Positions 19,276-29,260 are shown, counted from the stretch's first letter. The stretch: DNA of 64,000 nucleotides from Akkermansia muciniphila (GCA_945890645.1 CAMDCV010000002.1:1-64000); one strand, 5' to 3'. The notes: a model not told the origin generated them from the sequence alone. Numbers and translations: made by a program.

Positions 19276-20205
19276 ATGGCAAACATGCGTGCAGGAGTAG
19301 CGGGGGCGGGGTCGATGGGGCGCAATCATGCGCGGATTTATTCGTTGCTAGAAGGGGTCGAACTTACGGCAGTCTATGACGCTGATGCGGAGCGCGCTGC
19401 AGCGGTGGTGGCGGAGTTTGGTGGTCGGGCTGTTACTACGCTAGAAGAACTTGCGGCATCGTGTGATCTCGTCAGTGTGGCCGTGCCGACAGTGGCCCAC
19501 CGGGAAGTAGGTTGTTTATTGATGGAGAAGGGCGTGCACGTGTTGATTGAAAAGCCCATTGCTGCCACGGTGGCGGACGCACGCTCATTGGTCGAAACCT
19601 CCAAGCGTTGTGAAAAATTGTTGGCTGTGGGACATGTCGAGCGTTTCAACCCGGTGCTGAAACAACTCGAAGACCGCTTAACCAAGCCGCGCTTTATCGA
19701 AGCGCATCGGCTTTCCCCGTTTCCTAATCGCAGCATGGACATCGGCGTGGTGCTCGACCTCATGATTCACGATCTGGAAGTGATTCTCCACTTGGTGAAA
19801 AGCCCGGTTGTGTCCATTGACGCTGTAGGTGTATCCGTATTGACCAGCACGGAGGACATTGCGAATGCACGGATCCGCTTTGAAAACGGCTGCGTCGCCA
19901 ATGTAACCGCCAGTCGCATCAGTCCAGAGCGCATGCGCAAGATTCGTGTGTTTCAGGAAGATTGTTATCTATCGCTCGATTACCAACAACAGGAAGGACA
20001 GATGTATGCGAAGGTCGATACCGGTATTGCCAAATTCGACGTGGAGATTGAAAAAGGTGAGCCCTTGTTAGGGGAATTGCAATCATTTGTGGATGCGGTT
20101 GCTCGGGGCGAGACGCCAGCCGTGACCGGGCAGCAGGGAATGGCGGCTCTGGAGCTAGCGCTTAAGGTGACGGAGCTTGCTCGCTCGGAGATGGTGAGAG
20201 GCTGA
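19276..20205 (+). CDS. Gfo/Idh/MocA-family oxidoreductase
   Basis: AGVAGAGSMGRNHARIYS Rossmann motif, VLIEKPIAAT, GHVERFNPV. Confidence 0.92.
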   Translation: MANMRAGVAGAGSMGRNHARIYSLLEGVELTAVYDADAERAAAVVAEFGGRAVTTLEELAASCDLVSVAVPTVAHREVGCLLMEKGVHVLIEKPIAATVADARSLVETSKRCEKLLAVGHVERFNPVLKQLEDRLTKPRFIEAHRLSPFPNRSMDIGVVLDLMIHDLEVILHLVKSPVVSIDAVGVSVLTSTEDIANARIRFENGCVANVTASRISPERMRKIRVFQEDCYLSLDYQQQEGQMYAKVDTGIAKFDVEIEKGEPLLGELQSFVDAVARGETPAVTGQQGMAALELALKVTELARSEMVRG

Positions 20206-20233
20206 TTTTACCTTTGATTTATGGGAGGGGCAG

Positions 20234-20298
20234 GGAGGCGAGGACCCTACTTCGTCTCGCAGGGCGGGACTACGAAGGGCATGCACCTCCGCCGCGTT
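20234..20298. repeat. Possible REP-like intergenic palindromic element (copy A)
   Basis: GGAGGCGAGGACCCTACTTCGTCTCGCAGGGCGGGACTACGAAGGGCATGCACCTCCGCC dyad; shares CTACGAAGG and general layout with 42246-42301. Confidence 0.4.
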
Positions 20299-20300
20299 CT

Positions 20301-21308
20301 TTAACCGAAGGCTTTGAGAAATCCGCACTCGATGGCGAGTTGTTCGCTGGCATTGGTGTTGAGAGTGCTGCGCAAGTCCTCGAGCGCTTCTACCCGTTGA
20401 AGCAGTGATGTGATCGTTACGGAATCCGGTAAATTCGCGATGAGAGATGCTACTTCAGGAAAATCCTCACAGGGTGTGCCCGTTTTGCATCGCAAAGCAT
20501 CGGCCATCCATGCCATCATCACATCGAACAAGCGCGATCGTTCACCAAGATAGGCTGCCCGTTTGGCCGCTTCGTGAAATTCATCACGTTCTCTGAGCCA
20601 AACGCCATCGGTTGTTTGGGCGTAGTGTTTTTTTTCTGCGCTATAAAGTTGATCCTCTTCCTGATCGATTTCTTTTTTGCGTTGATCGAGCACTTCGCTG
20701 AACGCGCTTTTAATCGTGAGTGCGCCCCAAGGGGTTCCAAAGGACGCCGCGGCCACGCGGTTCATTGTGAGGACGAGATCGTCCCCACCGTCTGCTCGGT
20801 AGTCATTATTTCCCATCAACGGCAACTGCACACAACGAGAAAGTATTGTTGGCAGAAGCGTTTGCGGTTGTGCGGTCAGGAGCATGAGCACCGTATTATT
20901 CGGTGGTTCTTCGAGAGTTTTAAGGAACGCATTTTGGGCCTGCGGATTCATGCGATCGCAATCGACAATGATCACAATTTTCCACTGCCCCTGTGCGACC
21001 GCCATGTGCAGTCGGTTTTCCGCTTCACGGATGCTATCGACCGGGATGATGCGCGATTTTTTTTCTGGCCGCAGCACCTGCACCGCATCGCATTCTTGTT
21101 CTTCAAGAGGTAACGGATCGCTGATGATAGGATCGCCAAATAGGTCAGTTCCCTGCGCCATTTTGCCTTGGAGCAGCCAGGAGATTTTCGCGGCAAGTGC
21201 TTCCTTACCAGCACCGCGCTGACCGGAAATCAGCAAGGCGTGGGCGAGTCGCCCATGCTCAAACGCGCGGGCAATGTGCTCATACGCTTGCTCGGAGAGA
21301 AAAGCCAT
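20301..21308 (-). CDS. holB: DNA polymerase III delta-prime-like clamp-loader subunit
   Basis: HALLISGQRGAGKEALAAKISWLL; NAFLKTLEEPPNNTVLMLLTAQPQTLLPTILSRCVQLPL. Confidence 0.88.
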   Translation of the reverse strand: MAFLSEQAYEHIARAFEHGRLAHALLISGQRGAGKEALAAKISWLLQGKMAQGTDLFGDPIISDPLPLEEQECDAVQVLRPEKKSRIIPVDSIREAENRLHMAVAQGQWKIVIIVDCDRMNPQAQNAFLKTLEEPPNNTVLMLLTAQPQTLLPTILSRCVQLPLMGNNDYRADGGDDLVLTMNRVAAASFGTPWGALTIKSAFSEVLDQRKKEIDQEEDQLYSAEKKHYAQTTDGVWLRERDEFHEAAKRAAYLGERSRLFDVMMAWMADALRCKTGTPCEDFPEVASLIANLPDSVTITSLLQRVEALEDLRSTLNTNASEQLAIECGFLKAFG

Positions 21309-21317
21309 GGTCGTGAT

Positions 21318-21758
21318 TTAGCCCTTGTGCGACAGTGGCGCTGCCGACTGCGGTTGGAATGGAAGAACAAAAGCTTCATCAAACGAATAGACATCGGCGA
21401 AGTCTTGTTTTGTGTCCGAGTCTTGCTTGCCGAATACTTGCTCCTCGATCAGCAGGAAAACCATGTCGCCTACATCGGAGCAGGTGTGTAAGCCCCATTC
21501 GTTCAGTAGAGTAGATGACATGGGTCCAAATTGTTGCAGCGCCAAATCACGGAAGCCGTGTAAGAGCTCGGCTCCACTGACGTGACGGGCGCGGCCTTCA
21601 TTCGACTCCATGATTTTTTTCAACGTGAAATCGAGAGCTTCCTTGAGGAAAATATAGGCTGCAGGATGAAAACGGGGATCCCGTTTTACAATTGCCTCGA
21701 TGGCATGCTCGTAGGGCAGTGCTTGCATGGGATAGCAGTAAACGATTTTATACCGCAC
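21318..21758 (-). CDS. Minf_1886-family conserved hypothetical protein
   Basis: AIEAIVKRDPRFHPAAYIFLKEALDFTLKK...ARHVSGAELLHGFRDLALQQFGPM. Confidence 0.8.
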   Translation of the reverse strand: MRYKIVYCYPMQALPYEHAIEAIVKRDPRFHPAAYIFLKEALDFTLKKIMESNEGRARHVSGAELLHGFRDLALQQFGPMSSTLLNEWGLHTCSDVGDMVFLLIEEQVFGKQDSDTKQDFADVYSFDEAFVLPFQPQSAAPLSHKG

Positions 21759-21795
21759 GTAAAGATGTTAGGTGAAGAAAAGCGCAATTGCTGCT

Positions 21796-22782
21796 TCACA
21801 AAGAATTGATAAAAAATTCGCAGAAGTCCGCATATAGCTCGGTTGAGCCCGTCGACAAAACATTGTGGTGAGATGCATCTTCGATGATGCGCAACGTTTT
21901 CTGATCATGTGGAACGGCTTGGTACAAATCCCGCGCGGATTGCACAGGAATGAAGCCATCCTTACTGCCGTGACACAGAAAGACCGGGCACTGGAGATGC
22001 GAAGCCGCCTGAAGCGGGCTGATTTGTTGCGGGAAGAATCCTGCACGACAATAGATGCCCAGCGCACAGGCGCGCGTTGTCAATGGCTTGAGATCACGGA
22101 TCACCAGAGGCAAGTGATCGGCTGAGGTGTCAATGGGTTGTGTGAGTGAGGTGAAGGCGCAGACGCTGGCCACGCCACGGATGGACCATGCAGGGTTAGC
22201 CGCGGCTTGCAAGGCAATCGCCCCCCCTTGGGAAACGCCGAATAAAAATAGCGGCGCTTCGGCCCTTGGATTTGTGATGAGATATTCGCGCCAAACTTCC
22301 TGAATCAGGGCAACTTCCGTATATCCGAAGGTTGCGTAAGGAGCGGGGTGTTGTCCGTGACCAGGGAGATCGAGGCAAACGCATCGGAAACCCGCAGCGC
22401 AAAAGCGCTCAGCAATGGGTAAATGGTCTTCCTTGCATCCCTTGTGACCGTGCAGTAGCAAAATCGTGCCTCGCATGTTGCCCCAGGGTTCCAATTTCAC
22501 CTTGCGTTGTCGCAATGCGTTTCGAAGAGCGAGGGATTTTTTTCCCGTTTCTACGCTCCCCGGTTCGCAGAGCATGTAAGGTGTGCCGTTATTACTCGTG
22601 TGGTGGCTGACGGCAATCCCGTGGGAAGGGGTATCGGCGAGAATTTCACGGTGCCACTTTTCCATCGAACGACGTGGAGGCGAGAGCGTCGCTTTTGACC
22701 CGATATGAGCAATGATGCCCAGTGCCACAAGCGCCAGAACAACAAGTGTGATGCAGAGCTTACGCAGTAGGCGTTTAGTCAT
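21796..22782 (-). CDS. Alpha/beta hydrolase, membrane-anchored
   Basis: N-terminal TM; LLLHGHKGCKEDHLPIAERFCAAGFRCVCLDLPGHG, LFGVSQGGAIALQ, HGSKDGFIP. Confidence 0.9.
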   Translation of the reverse strand: MTKRLLRKLCITLVVLALVALGIIAHIGSKATLSPPRRSMEKWHREILADTPSHGIAVSHHTSNNGTPYMLCEPGSVETGKKSLALRNALRQRKVKLEPWGNMRGTILLLHGHKGCKEDHLPIAERFCAAGFRCVCLDLPGHGQHPAPYATFGYTEVALIQEVWREYLITNPRAEAPLFLFGVSQGGAIALQAAANPAWSIRGVASVCAFTSLTQPIDTSADHLPLVIRDLKPLTTRACALGIYCRAGFFPQQISPLQAASHLQCPVFLCHGSKDGFIPVQSARDLYQAVPHDQKTLRIIEDASHHNVLSTGSTELYADFCEFFINSL

Positions 22783-22926
22783 AGTGGTGGGATGATTCCT
22801 CGGTATAAAACCGAATCTAAGACGGACAGGAATGTATGATCTAGCTCGAGACGTGGCATGGGGTGCGACGAATTATATACAGAACAAGGGACCAAGGACA
22901 AGATGCATGTAACAATGGTTAGAGTA

Positions 22927-25293
22927 TTACTCTTCCTTCCAGTTAGTGAATTTGTCTGCTAGTTCCTTACGATAAAGAGCAGCTTTTTCCGTATCTTGAT
23001 TGGCTTCCAGTGCTTTGATGAGGCGAGAAATTGCCATGGGCTTGAGACGTGCGTCTTCGATCAACAGAGCGACACCTGCATATTTTTTCTGCGCTTCGTC
23101 TGGTTTGTCCAGTGCCATCCAGATATCGCCAAAGACAATGCTAGCTTCAGCTTCGAGTGCGCCTTGAGGTTTGAGTTCGAAACACGTTTCGATCGACTTG
23201 CGCGCGGCGGGCAGATCGTTCAAAGCGAGGTGACAGCGAGCTTGATCGAGATAGGCATCTGCCTTGGTCATGTTATTTTCCTCGACGCTGATAACGTTCT
23301 CAATGGCGGGCAGGGCTCGTTTGTAATCTTTGCAGAGAATCAAGGCTTTGCCGAGATTGCGCCAGACATCGCGCGGGGTGCGGCGCGGTTCCTCGGGGTT
23401 AGAAATCAACATAAAGAACCGAGCCGCTTGCTCTCCTTTGCCTTGACCTAACGATTGAACACCGGCCCATGATACGAGCGCGGGGGACACTTTGTCAGAG
23501 TATCCATTGTCGATGGAGAGATCAATCTCGGCACACAGGCTATCGATTTGTTCCATTTGAAAATAGCTAGAAATCAACAACAAGCCTGCGCGCCGGCCGT
23601 ATGTTTTGACATCCATCTCACGCGATTTTTTGAGGTGAGTGACGGCGTCTTTGTGTTTGTTTTGTTTATGCTGCCCGTAACCGATGTAAAATTCTGCATT
23701 CGCCACGGTGGCCGACGGAAGCTCAGGAAAGGTGCGCAGTAAGGTCTCGTAGCAGGTGACCATACCAGGAAGGTCATTGTTTTGCTTTTTCACCATCGCC
23801 GATTTTTGCCAAGCATAGGCGGTGAGTTTTGGGCCGGGGTTGCTTTCGATGAGTTTGCCAAAATCACGAAGAGCGGCATCGCGTTCGCCGGATTCGAGAT
23901 AAGAATCGCCGCGCAAAGCAATAGCTTCGGCACCGCGTTTGTCCGAAGGATATTCATCGATGAATTTTGTCAACGAACGGATGGCTGCTTGATGGTCATC
24001 GGTATTTGCGAGACACCATCCGCGTTGGTATAACAAATTCGCACGGTTGCTTTCGGCGATCAAAGAAACATCGATGAGGTTGTATGCCTCCGTTGCCTCC
24101 TTGAGTTTGCCCTCGTTTTGCAAAGCACCCGCTTTCATCATTAAGGCCGCGTGAAGGCGTGGGTGGTTCTTGTTCGATTTGTCGAAAATTTCGAGAAAGG
24201 CATCAACCTGTTCCACGATGTGTTTGCCATCAATTTTGTAAAAACATAGCAGTCGATTGTAAGAGGCATCGAAGGCGATGTCAGTTTGTGGAGCAAGTTT
24301 TTGCACTTCTAAGAACAATGGGATCGCGTCGAGATACTGGCCCATGAGCATAAGCGAGCGGGCGGCGACATTGGCGCGTTTCGCTTGTCGTTCGTCGCCT
24401 GTATTGAGCGGATTGGATCGATAGATTTGGATTACCTCGGCATATTTTTTCGTGTTGAAACGAAGCTGCATGATCGAGGTGAGAGCATCGGCGTGAAATG
24501 GTTTCCATTCCTCGTTCTGATTGCTGAGGACATCCTTGAAGTATTGTTCTGCCTGGACTTCTTGGTTCAGTTGGAGGCAAGTGACACCTGCGTATAGTGC
24601 CGCTTCGGCACGAGTTTTTTCAGGGGCAGGTGATTTGAGAATGTCTTCGAAATGTAGCAAGGCTTGCTCGGCATTTCCTTGTTTTAGCAAGAGTGCACCC
24701 ACTGCGCTGCGGCAAAGATGCAAATAGGGGCTAGTGACAGCTTCTGGATCGTCCAGAACTTTCTGGTAGCAGGCAAGCGCTTCTTTTTCGCGAGCACGGT
24801 AATGATGACAAAGGGCTTCAAAGTAATATCCACGCTGACGGTCGGCAGGGCGCACCGCATTCGCAGAGAGGCGCGCGTAGAGTGCCGCAGCGGTGGCGTA
24901 GTCCTTGTTTTCGAATGCATCGCCCGCCATCGCCGAACTGGCTGCCGCGACGTAAGGTCCACTGCGTTGGGTGTTGATGATGGAAGTGAAAATGCGCTTC
25001 GCCTGATCGATTCGACCTGTATTGTAAAAGCAGAGCGCGTAATAGTATTCGGCTGAGCGGGCCTCCGAGTGACGCGGGAAGTCTTGCAGGAACTGTCCAA
25101 ACAATTCACCAGCCCGCGTGAATTGAGCAAGTCGCTGATCGATGTTGGTATTGTTCGCTCCGGCGTCGTAAAGGTTCTTAGCACGATTGAACAAACCATC
25201 GGCAATGTCCGACTGCAGCGGCACGCCACCCGGTTGCTGGCCTAGCGCGGGCAGGGAGAAAGCGAGCATAGCGGCGAGGGCGGTGATTTTCAT
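22927..25293 (-). CDS. Secreted/periplasmic TPR-repeat protein
   Basis: Signal peptide MKITALAAMLAFSLPALGQQ then many TPR repeats; start at 25293 avoids overlap with exbD. Confidence 0.88.
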   Translation of the reverse strand: MKITALAAMLAFSLPALGQQPGGVPLQSDIADGLFNRAKNLYDAGANNTNIDQRLAQFTRAGELFGQFLQDFPRHSEARSAEYYYALCFYNTGRIDQAKRIFTSIINTQRSGPYVAAASSAMAGDAFENKDYATAAALYARLSANAVRPADRQRGYYFEALCHHYRAREKEALACYQKVLDDPEAVTSPYLHLCRSAVGALLLKQGNAEQALLHFEDILKSPAPEKTRAEAALYAGVTCLQLNQEVQAEQYFKDVLSNQNEEWKPFHADALTSIMQLRFNTKKYAEVIQIYRSNPLNTGDERQAKRANVAARSLMLMGQYLDAIPLFLEVQKLAPQTDIAFDASYNRLLCFYKIDGKHIVEQVDAFLEIFDKSNKNHPRLHAALMMKAGALQNEGKLKEATEAYNLIDVSLIAESNRANLLYQRGWCLANTDDHQAAIRSLTKFIDEYPSDKRGAEAIALRGDSYLESGERDAALRDFGKLIESNPGPKLTAYAWQKSAMVKKQNNDLPGMVTCYETLLRTFPELPSATVANAEFYIGYGQHKQNKHKDAVTHLKKSREMDVKTYGRRAGLLLISSYFQMEQIDSLCAEIDLSIDNGYSDKVSPALVSWAGVQSLGQGKGEQAARFFMLISNPEEPRRTPRDVWRNLGKALILCKDYKRALPAIENVISVEENNMTKADAYLDQARCHLALNDLPAARKSIETCFELKPQGALEAEASIVFGDIWMALDKPDEAQKKYAGVALLIEDARLKPMAISRLIKALEANQDTEKAALYRKELADKFTNWKEE

Positions 25294-25328
25294 AGAATGC
25301 AAGAATTTGCTAGCGAAGGGATTCGTGA

Positions 25329-25748
25329 CTACTCGGAAGGCTGAGGTCTCTGTGTGGCAAAGGAAATGTTCCAGATGCCAGCTTTCGTGCAAGTGGAAAT
25401 AACGTTGATTACGTGTTGGTATTCCGTCTTCGCATCGGCACGAAGGCGAATCGGCTGGTTTTTATAAAGCTCTGAGAGCTTTTGCATCATCACAAACAAC
25501 TCTTCCTGAGAGAGCGGAGTTTTGTCCACGATGACACGACCATCGGCGAGCACGTTGATAATTTTTTCCCCCTGCACACGCTGTGGATCGGCTCCCTCGG
25601 CGGTCGTGGGGACGGAGACATCGAGCTCGGTTTCAGACTTGGAGAGTTGTCCGGTAACGATGAAAAAGATCAGCAACTGGAAAACGATGTCAATCATCGG
25701 TGCCATCTGAAAAGTGGCGGGCTCCAATCCTTTTTTTTGAAATTTCAT
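25329..25748 (-). CDS. exbD: ExbD/TolR-family biopolymer transport protein
   Basis: MIDIVFQLLIFFIVTGQLSKSETELDVSVPT...ADAKTEYQHVINVISTCTKAGIWNISFAT. Confidence 0.93.
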   Translation of the reverse strand: MKFQKKGLEPATFQMAPMIDIVFQLLIFFIVTGQLSKSETELDVSVPTTAEGADPQRVQGEKIINVLADGRVIVDKTPLSQEELFVMMQKLSELYKNQPIRLRADAKTEYQHVINVISTCTKAGIWNISFATQRPQPSE

Positions 25749-25766
25749 AATATGCTATTGCGATGC

Positions 25767-26567
25767 TTAGCTATCGTGACCGTTTGAAATTTGATATTCC
25801 TTATTGCGTTGCGGGGCAGTGCCGGCGCTGGGTGCGCGGACGGTGAGTGTTTGCAACAATGCTACCAGGTGGCTTGATGCCGCTTCCAATTCACCGATAT
25901 AGCGCTGCGTGCGAGTGCGGAAAAAGGCATAGGCGAGCATCGTAGGAATGGCAATGATGAGGCCGGCCGCGGTAGTGATGAGTGCGGTGGAAATACCGGA
26001 AGAGAGTTGCATGTGCTTCACTCCTTCATTGCCAGTGGATAGTTCGAAGAATGACTGGATCATGCCAAGTACGGTGCCCAGAAGCCCAAGCATGGGGGCG
26101 ACATTGCCGATGTCGGAAAGGTAGCTCACGCGACTGGTGAGGATGCCCGATTGTCGTGATCCCTCGGACTCCGTGATCTCGCGTACTTCGGCAAGAGTGA
26201 CACTCGGATTGGCGATGATGAAATCGAGCACTCGCTGAGTGATGCGTGCCATGCACTCGGATTGGCGGCGACTGAAGGCGGTGAGCCCTTGCAAATCGCG
26301 CGAGCGTATCATCGTTTCGGCGGCATCCATGAAGCGATCGGACACTACGGAATTTTGACGGATGGTGAACAGGTAAAGCAGGCAGAGTGTCGCTGCGATG
26401 ACCGAGAGACCTGCAAGCGGATACATCACTGGCCCGCCTTGAACGAAAATCTCTATGAAATTGAGTTCTTGAATGCTCTTGGGACTCCCGCTGGGTTTGT
26501 CAGCACCGAAGGCGGTGCTGGTGAAGGCGAGAGCCATCAGGAAAAATATGCGGATACAGCGGTTCAT
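25767..26567 (-). CDS. exbB: MotA/TolQ/ExbB proton-channel family protein
   Basis: Signal peptide, GPVMYPLAGLSVIAATLCLLYLF, IGNVAPMLGLLGTVLGMIQSF, ISTALITTAAGLIIAIPTMLAYAFF. Confidence 0.93.
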   Translation of the reverse strand: MNRCIRIFFLMALAFTSTAFGADKPSGSPKSIQELNFIEIFVQGGPVMYPLAGLSVIAATLCLLYLFTIRQNSVVSDRFMDAAETMIRSRDLQGLTAFSRRQSECMARITQRVLDFIIANPSVTLAEVREITESEGSRQSGILTSRVSYLSDIGNVAPMLGLLGTVLGMIQSFFELSTGNEGVKHMQLSSGISTALITTAAGLIIAIPTMLAYAFFRTRTQRYIGELEAASSHLVALLQTLTVRAPSAGTAPQRNKEYQISNGHDS

Positions 26568-26673
26568 GTTCGCGACGATTGTATCATGGTTTCTGTGGAG
26601 AGCAATGCTGGATAGCGGGATTCCATTTGTGATTTTCCATGACTGCGGTAGTGTGGGCGCTCATACGATAGCG

Positions 26674-28233
26674 ATGGAGAAAGCAGATTTCAGAATCAAA
26701 TTGCGAGAAGTGCCTCACCAGCCCGGCGTCTATCTGATGAAGGACCGCATCGGCTCGATCATCTACGTCGGCAAGGCAAAAGATCTACGCAAACGGATGT
26801 CGAGTTATTTCATGGCATCGCGCAAAATGCGGGCCGATATCAAAACTCGCGCGCTCATTGAGGCGATCTGGGACTTCGAATTCCACGTCGTGCGCAATGA
26901 GCAAGAATCGCTGCTACTCGAAGGCAAACTGATTAAGGACTATCGACCACGTTACAACGTGAGTTTTCGCGATGACAAACGCTTCTATCTCGTCAAAATC
27001 AACGTGCACGATCCATGGCCGCGGCTGATGATGACGCGCTTAAAAAAAGATGACCAAGCCCGCTACTTTGGACCGTTTGCGCATTCGAGCGCCTTGCGAG
27101 CTTCGGTCGAATGGCTGAACCGCAAATTCGGTCTGCGCACATGCCGCGTGCACGAGCCCGGCGAGCAGGAATACAAGCACTGTCATGCCGATGTAATCCG
27201 CAACTGCGCTGCGCCTTGCATTGGCCGTATCTCCGCTGATGACTATCGCGCCCGTGTCGATGACGTCTGCCGATTGCTTGAGGGCAAAGGGCGTCGCGAT
27301 GTCATCGATGAGTTGCGCGAGGACATGACACGCTCAGCGGAAGCGATGCAATTCGAGCGTGCGGCAATGCTGCGCGACGTGATTCAAAATTTGGAACTCA
27401 CACTGAACCCGACCCGTCAATTCACGCGGGGACGTGGCCTTCCGACCACAGTGAAGCCACTTGAAGACCTTGCGGAGCTCGGTGATTGGCTCGATCTGCC
27501 CGGCCCGCCGAGAGTCATGGAATGCTTCGACATTTCCAACGTTTCCTCCACTCACATTGTCGCCTCGATGGTGCGATTCGTGGATGGACTACCAGACAAC
27601 CAAGCCTACCGTCGCTATCGAATTAGGACAGTGAAAGGGCAGGACGATTTTGCCAGCATGGCTGAGGTAGTACGACGACGCTACTCGCGGATTTTGTTAG
27701 AAAATGCCGTGGCAAATCCCGATATCGCGGAACACACGCAAGAAAACGTGGTCGAGGTGCAACGTCGTCTGGCGTTATTGGGCAAAGCCAAAGTGCTATT
27801 GCCGGATCTGGTGATCGTCGATGGGGGAAAAGGTCAACTCAGCAGTGCATTAGCGGAATTGAGGCAATTGCAGCTGCATGAGTTGCCGGTGATTGGACTC
27901 GCGAAGCAGCGGGAGGAAGTATTTCGTCCCGGCGAGAGTGAGCCATTGGTCATTCCGCACGATCGCGGTGCGTTGAAATTATTGCAACGGATCCGCGATG
28001 AGGCTCACCGTTTTGCGAACTCTTACAATTCGCTGCTGTTGCGCAGGCGCATGAAGGAAAGTTTATTGGACGATTGCCCCGGCATGACGGCGGCGCGCAA
28101 AGCCCTGTTGATGAGACACTTCGGCTCTGTCGCTGAAATGCGTCGTGCCAGCGTAGAGCAAATCGCGCAGGTGCGAGGCATTCCCAAAGGGTTTGCGGAA
28201 TCACTGCACAAGTGGCTCCATCGGGCGGAGTAA
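26674..28233 (+). CDS. uvrC: Excinuclease ABC subunit C, compact variant
   Basis: GIY-YIG GVYLMKDRIGSIIYVGKAKDLRKR, UVR motif, RNase H-like MECFDISN and VDGGKGQL, C-terminal HhH; 519 aa. Confidence 0.95.
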   Translation: MEKADFRIKLREVPHQPGVYLMKDRIGSIIYVGKAKDLRKRMSSYFMASRKMRADIKTRALIEAIWDFEFHVVRNEQESLLLEGKLIKDYRPRYNVSFRDDKRFYLVKINVHDPWPRLMMTRLKKDDQARYFGPFAHSSALRASVEWLNRKFGLRTCRVHEPGEQEYKHCHADVIRNCAAPCIGRISADDYRARVDDVCRLLEGKGRRDVIDELREDMTRSAEAMQFERAAMLRDVIQNLELTLNPTRQFTRGRGLPTTVKPLEDLAELGDWLDLPGPPRVMECFDISNVSSTHIVASMVRFVDGLPDNQAYRRYRIRTVKGQDDFASMAEVVRRRYSRILLENAVANPDIAEHTQENVVEVQRRLALLGKAKVLLPDLVIVDGGKGQLSSALAELRQLQLHELPVIGLAKQREEVFRPGESEPLVIPHDRGALKLLQRIRDEAHRFANSYNSLLLRRRMKESLLDDCPGMTAARKALLMRHFGSVAEMRRASVEQIAQVRGIPKGFAESLHKWLHRAE

Positions 28234-28245
28234 TCCACTACAAAA

Positions 28246-28274
28246 AACGCCGCAACCGGTCAGGTTGCGGCGTT
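28246..28274 (-). terminator. Rho-independent terminator for the RRM-protein gene
   Basis: Perfect 12-bp stem AACGCCGCAACC/GGTTGCGGCGTT with 5-nt loop; T-run on the minus-strand side. Confidence 0.88.
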
Positions 28275-28294
28275 GAAAGAAATTTCTCAATGAC

Positions 28295-29260
28295 TTAGAC
28301 GAAGGTTTCCTTTTGCGCGTCACCTTCGAGCGAGTGAATTTCCTCTACGATTTCGGTAGTTTCGGTTACTGATGCGACTTCTTCCACTTCAGCAAGAGGG
28401 GTTTCCTCGACGAAGGTATCAGCCGCTACGACAGCTGCAGCGCTAGCGGCGGCTGCGGTGGCAGCGCGGGCTTCGGCAGCGGCTTGTTCTTTGGCTTGCT
28501 CTTTGTCTTCGCGCACGGCGACTGCGGCTTCGCCTTCTTCGGCGTTTTTCGCTTTGGCACCGGATACGATCAATTGACGGCCCATGAAGTGTTGGTCGTG
28601 CAGTACTTCGACGGCACGCTTGGCTTCATCGATGCGCAGCATTTCCACGAAGCCGTAGCCCTTGGATTTGTGCGTGTGTTTATTGTAAACAATCTCGACG
28701 TTGCGGACGGGTCCTACCCCTTTGAATAACTCTTCGATGTCTGACTCCGAGGCATCATACGACAAATTGCCGATGTAGAGGCGTGTGGATTCGACGTCGG
28801 CGAGCGATGGCTCACGGCGTTCGCGTGGTTCGCGCGGAGCACGAGGCTCGCGAGGTTCCCGTTGTTCGCGCGGTGGGCGAGCTTCACCGGTGTTGCGGGC
28901 ATCGCGGGTATTACTGCGCGGTGCTTGTTTTTCCGGGCGCGGTCCGCGTGGGCTGTCAGACCTTGCTTCGTCGCGATTGTTTGGCTTCGTGTCGCGGCTC
29001 GGTTTTACAGGTTCTTTGTAGAGGCCGATCATTTTCATGATCTTCTGCCACAGGCTCAGCTTTTTAGCAGGAGCGCGATTTACGAAGGACTGATGCTGTG
29101 AAACAGCACGTGGTTTATTCGGGTTGCCGCCTTGGCTGCGGTTACGATTTTCGTTATTGCGGTTGTCGTTGCTGCGGTTTTCGCCGTTTCGGTTGCGATT
29201 GCGATTGCGGTTGTTGTTACGATTGCGGTTCGGGTTATGTTCCTGTGTTCCGTTGGACAT
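28295..29260 (-). CDS. RRM-domain RNA-binding protein with low-complexity Asn/Arg-rich N-terminus and Ala/Glu-rich C-terminus
   Basis: RNP2 RLYIGNLSY, RNP1 KGYGFVEM; N-terminal NRNRNNNRNRNRNRN tract and EPREPRAPREPRERREP repeats. Confidence 0.93.
   Translation of the reverse strand: MSNGTQEHNPNRNRNNNRNRNRNRNGENRSNDNRNNENRNRSQGGNPNKPRAVSQHQSFVNRAPAKKLSLWQKIMKMIGLYKEPVKPSRDTKPNNRDEARSDSPRGPRPEKQAPRSNTRDARNTGEARPPREQREPREPRAPREPRERREPSLADVESTRLYIGNLSYDASESDIEELFKGVGPVRNVEIVYNKHTHKSKGYGFVEMLRIDEAKRAVEVLHDQHFMGRQLIVSGAKAKNAEEGEAAVAVREDKEQAKEQAAAEARAATAAAASAAAVVAADTFVEETPLAEVEEVASVTETTEIVEEIHSLEGDAQKETFV
29132..29242. repeat. Imperfect microsatellite-like repeat encoding the NRN-rich tract
   Basis: Degenerate GATTGCGGTTGTT-type units inside the RRM gene. 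Confidence 0.6.

Noticed and set aside
20214-20408. 64-aa plus-strand ORF after the Gfo/Idh/MocA gene
   Set aside because: Covers the palindromic repeat and the 3' end of holB; low-complexity translation.
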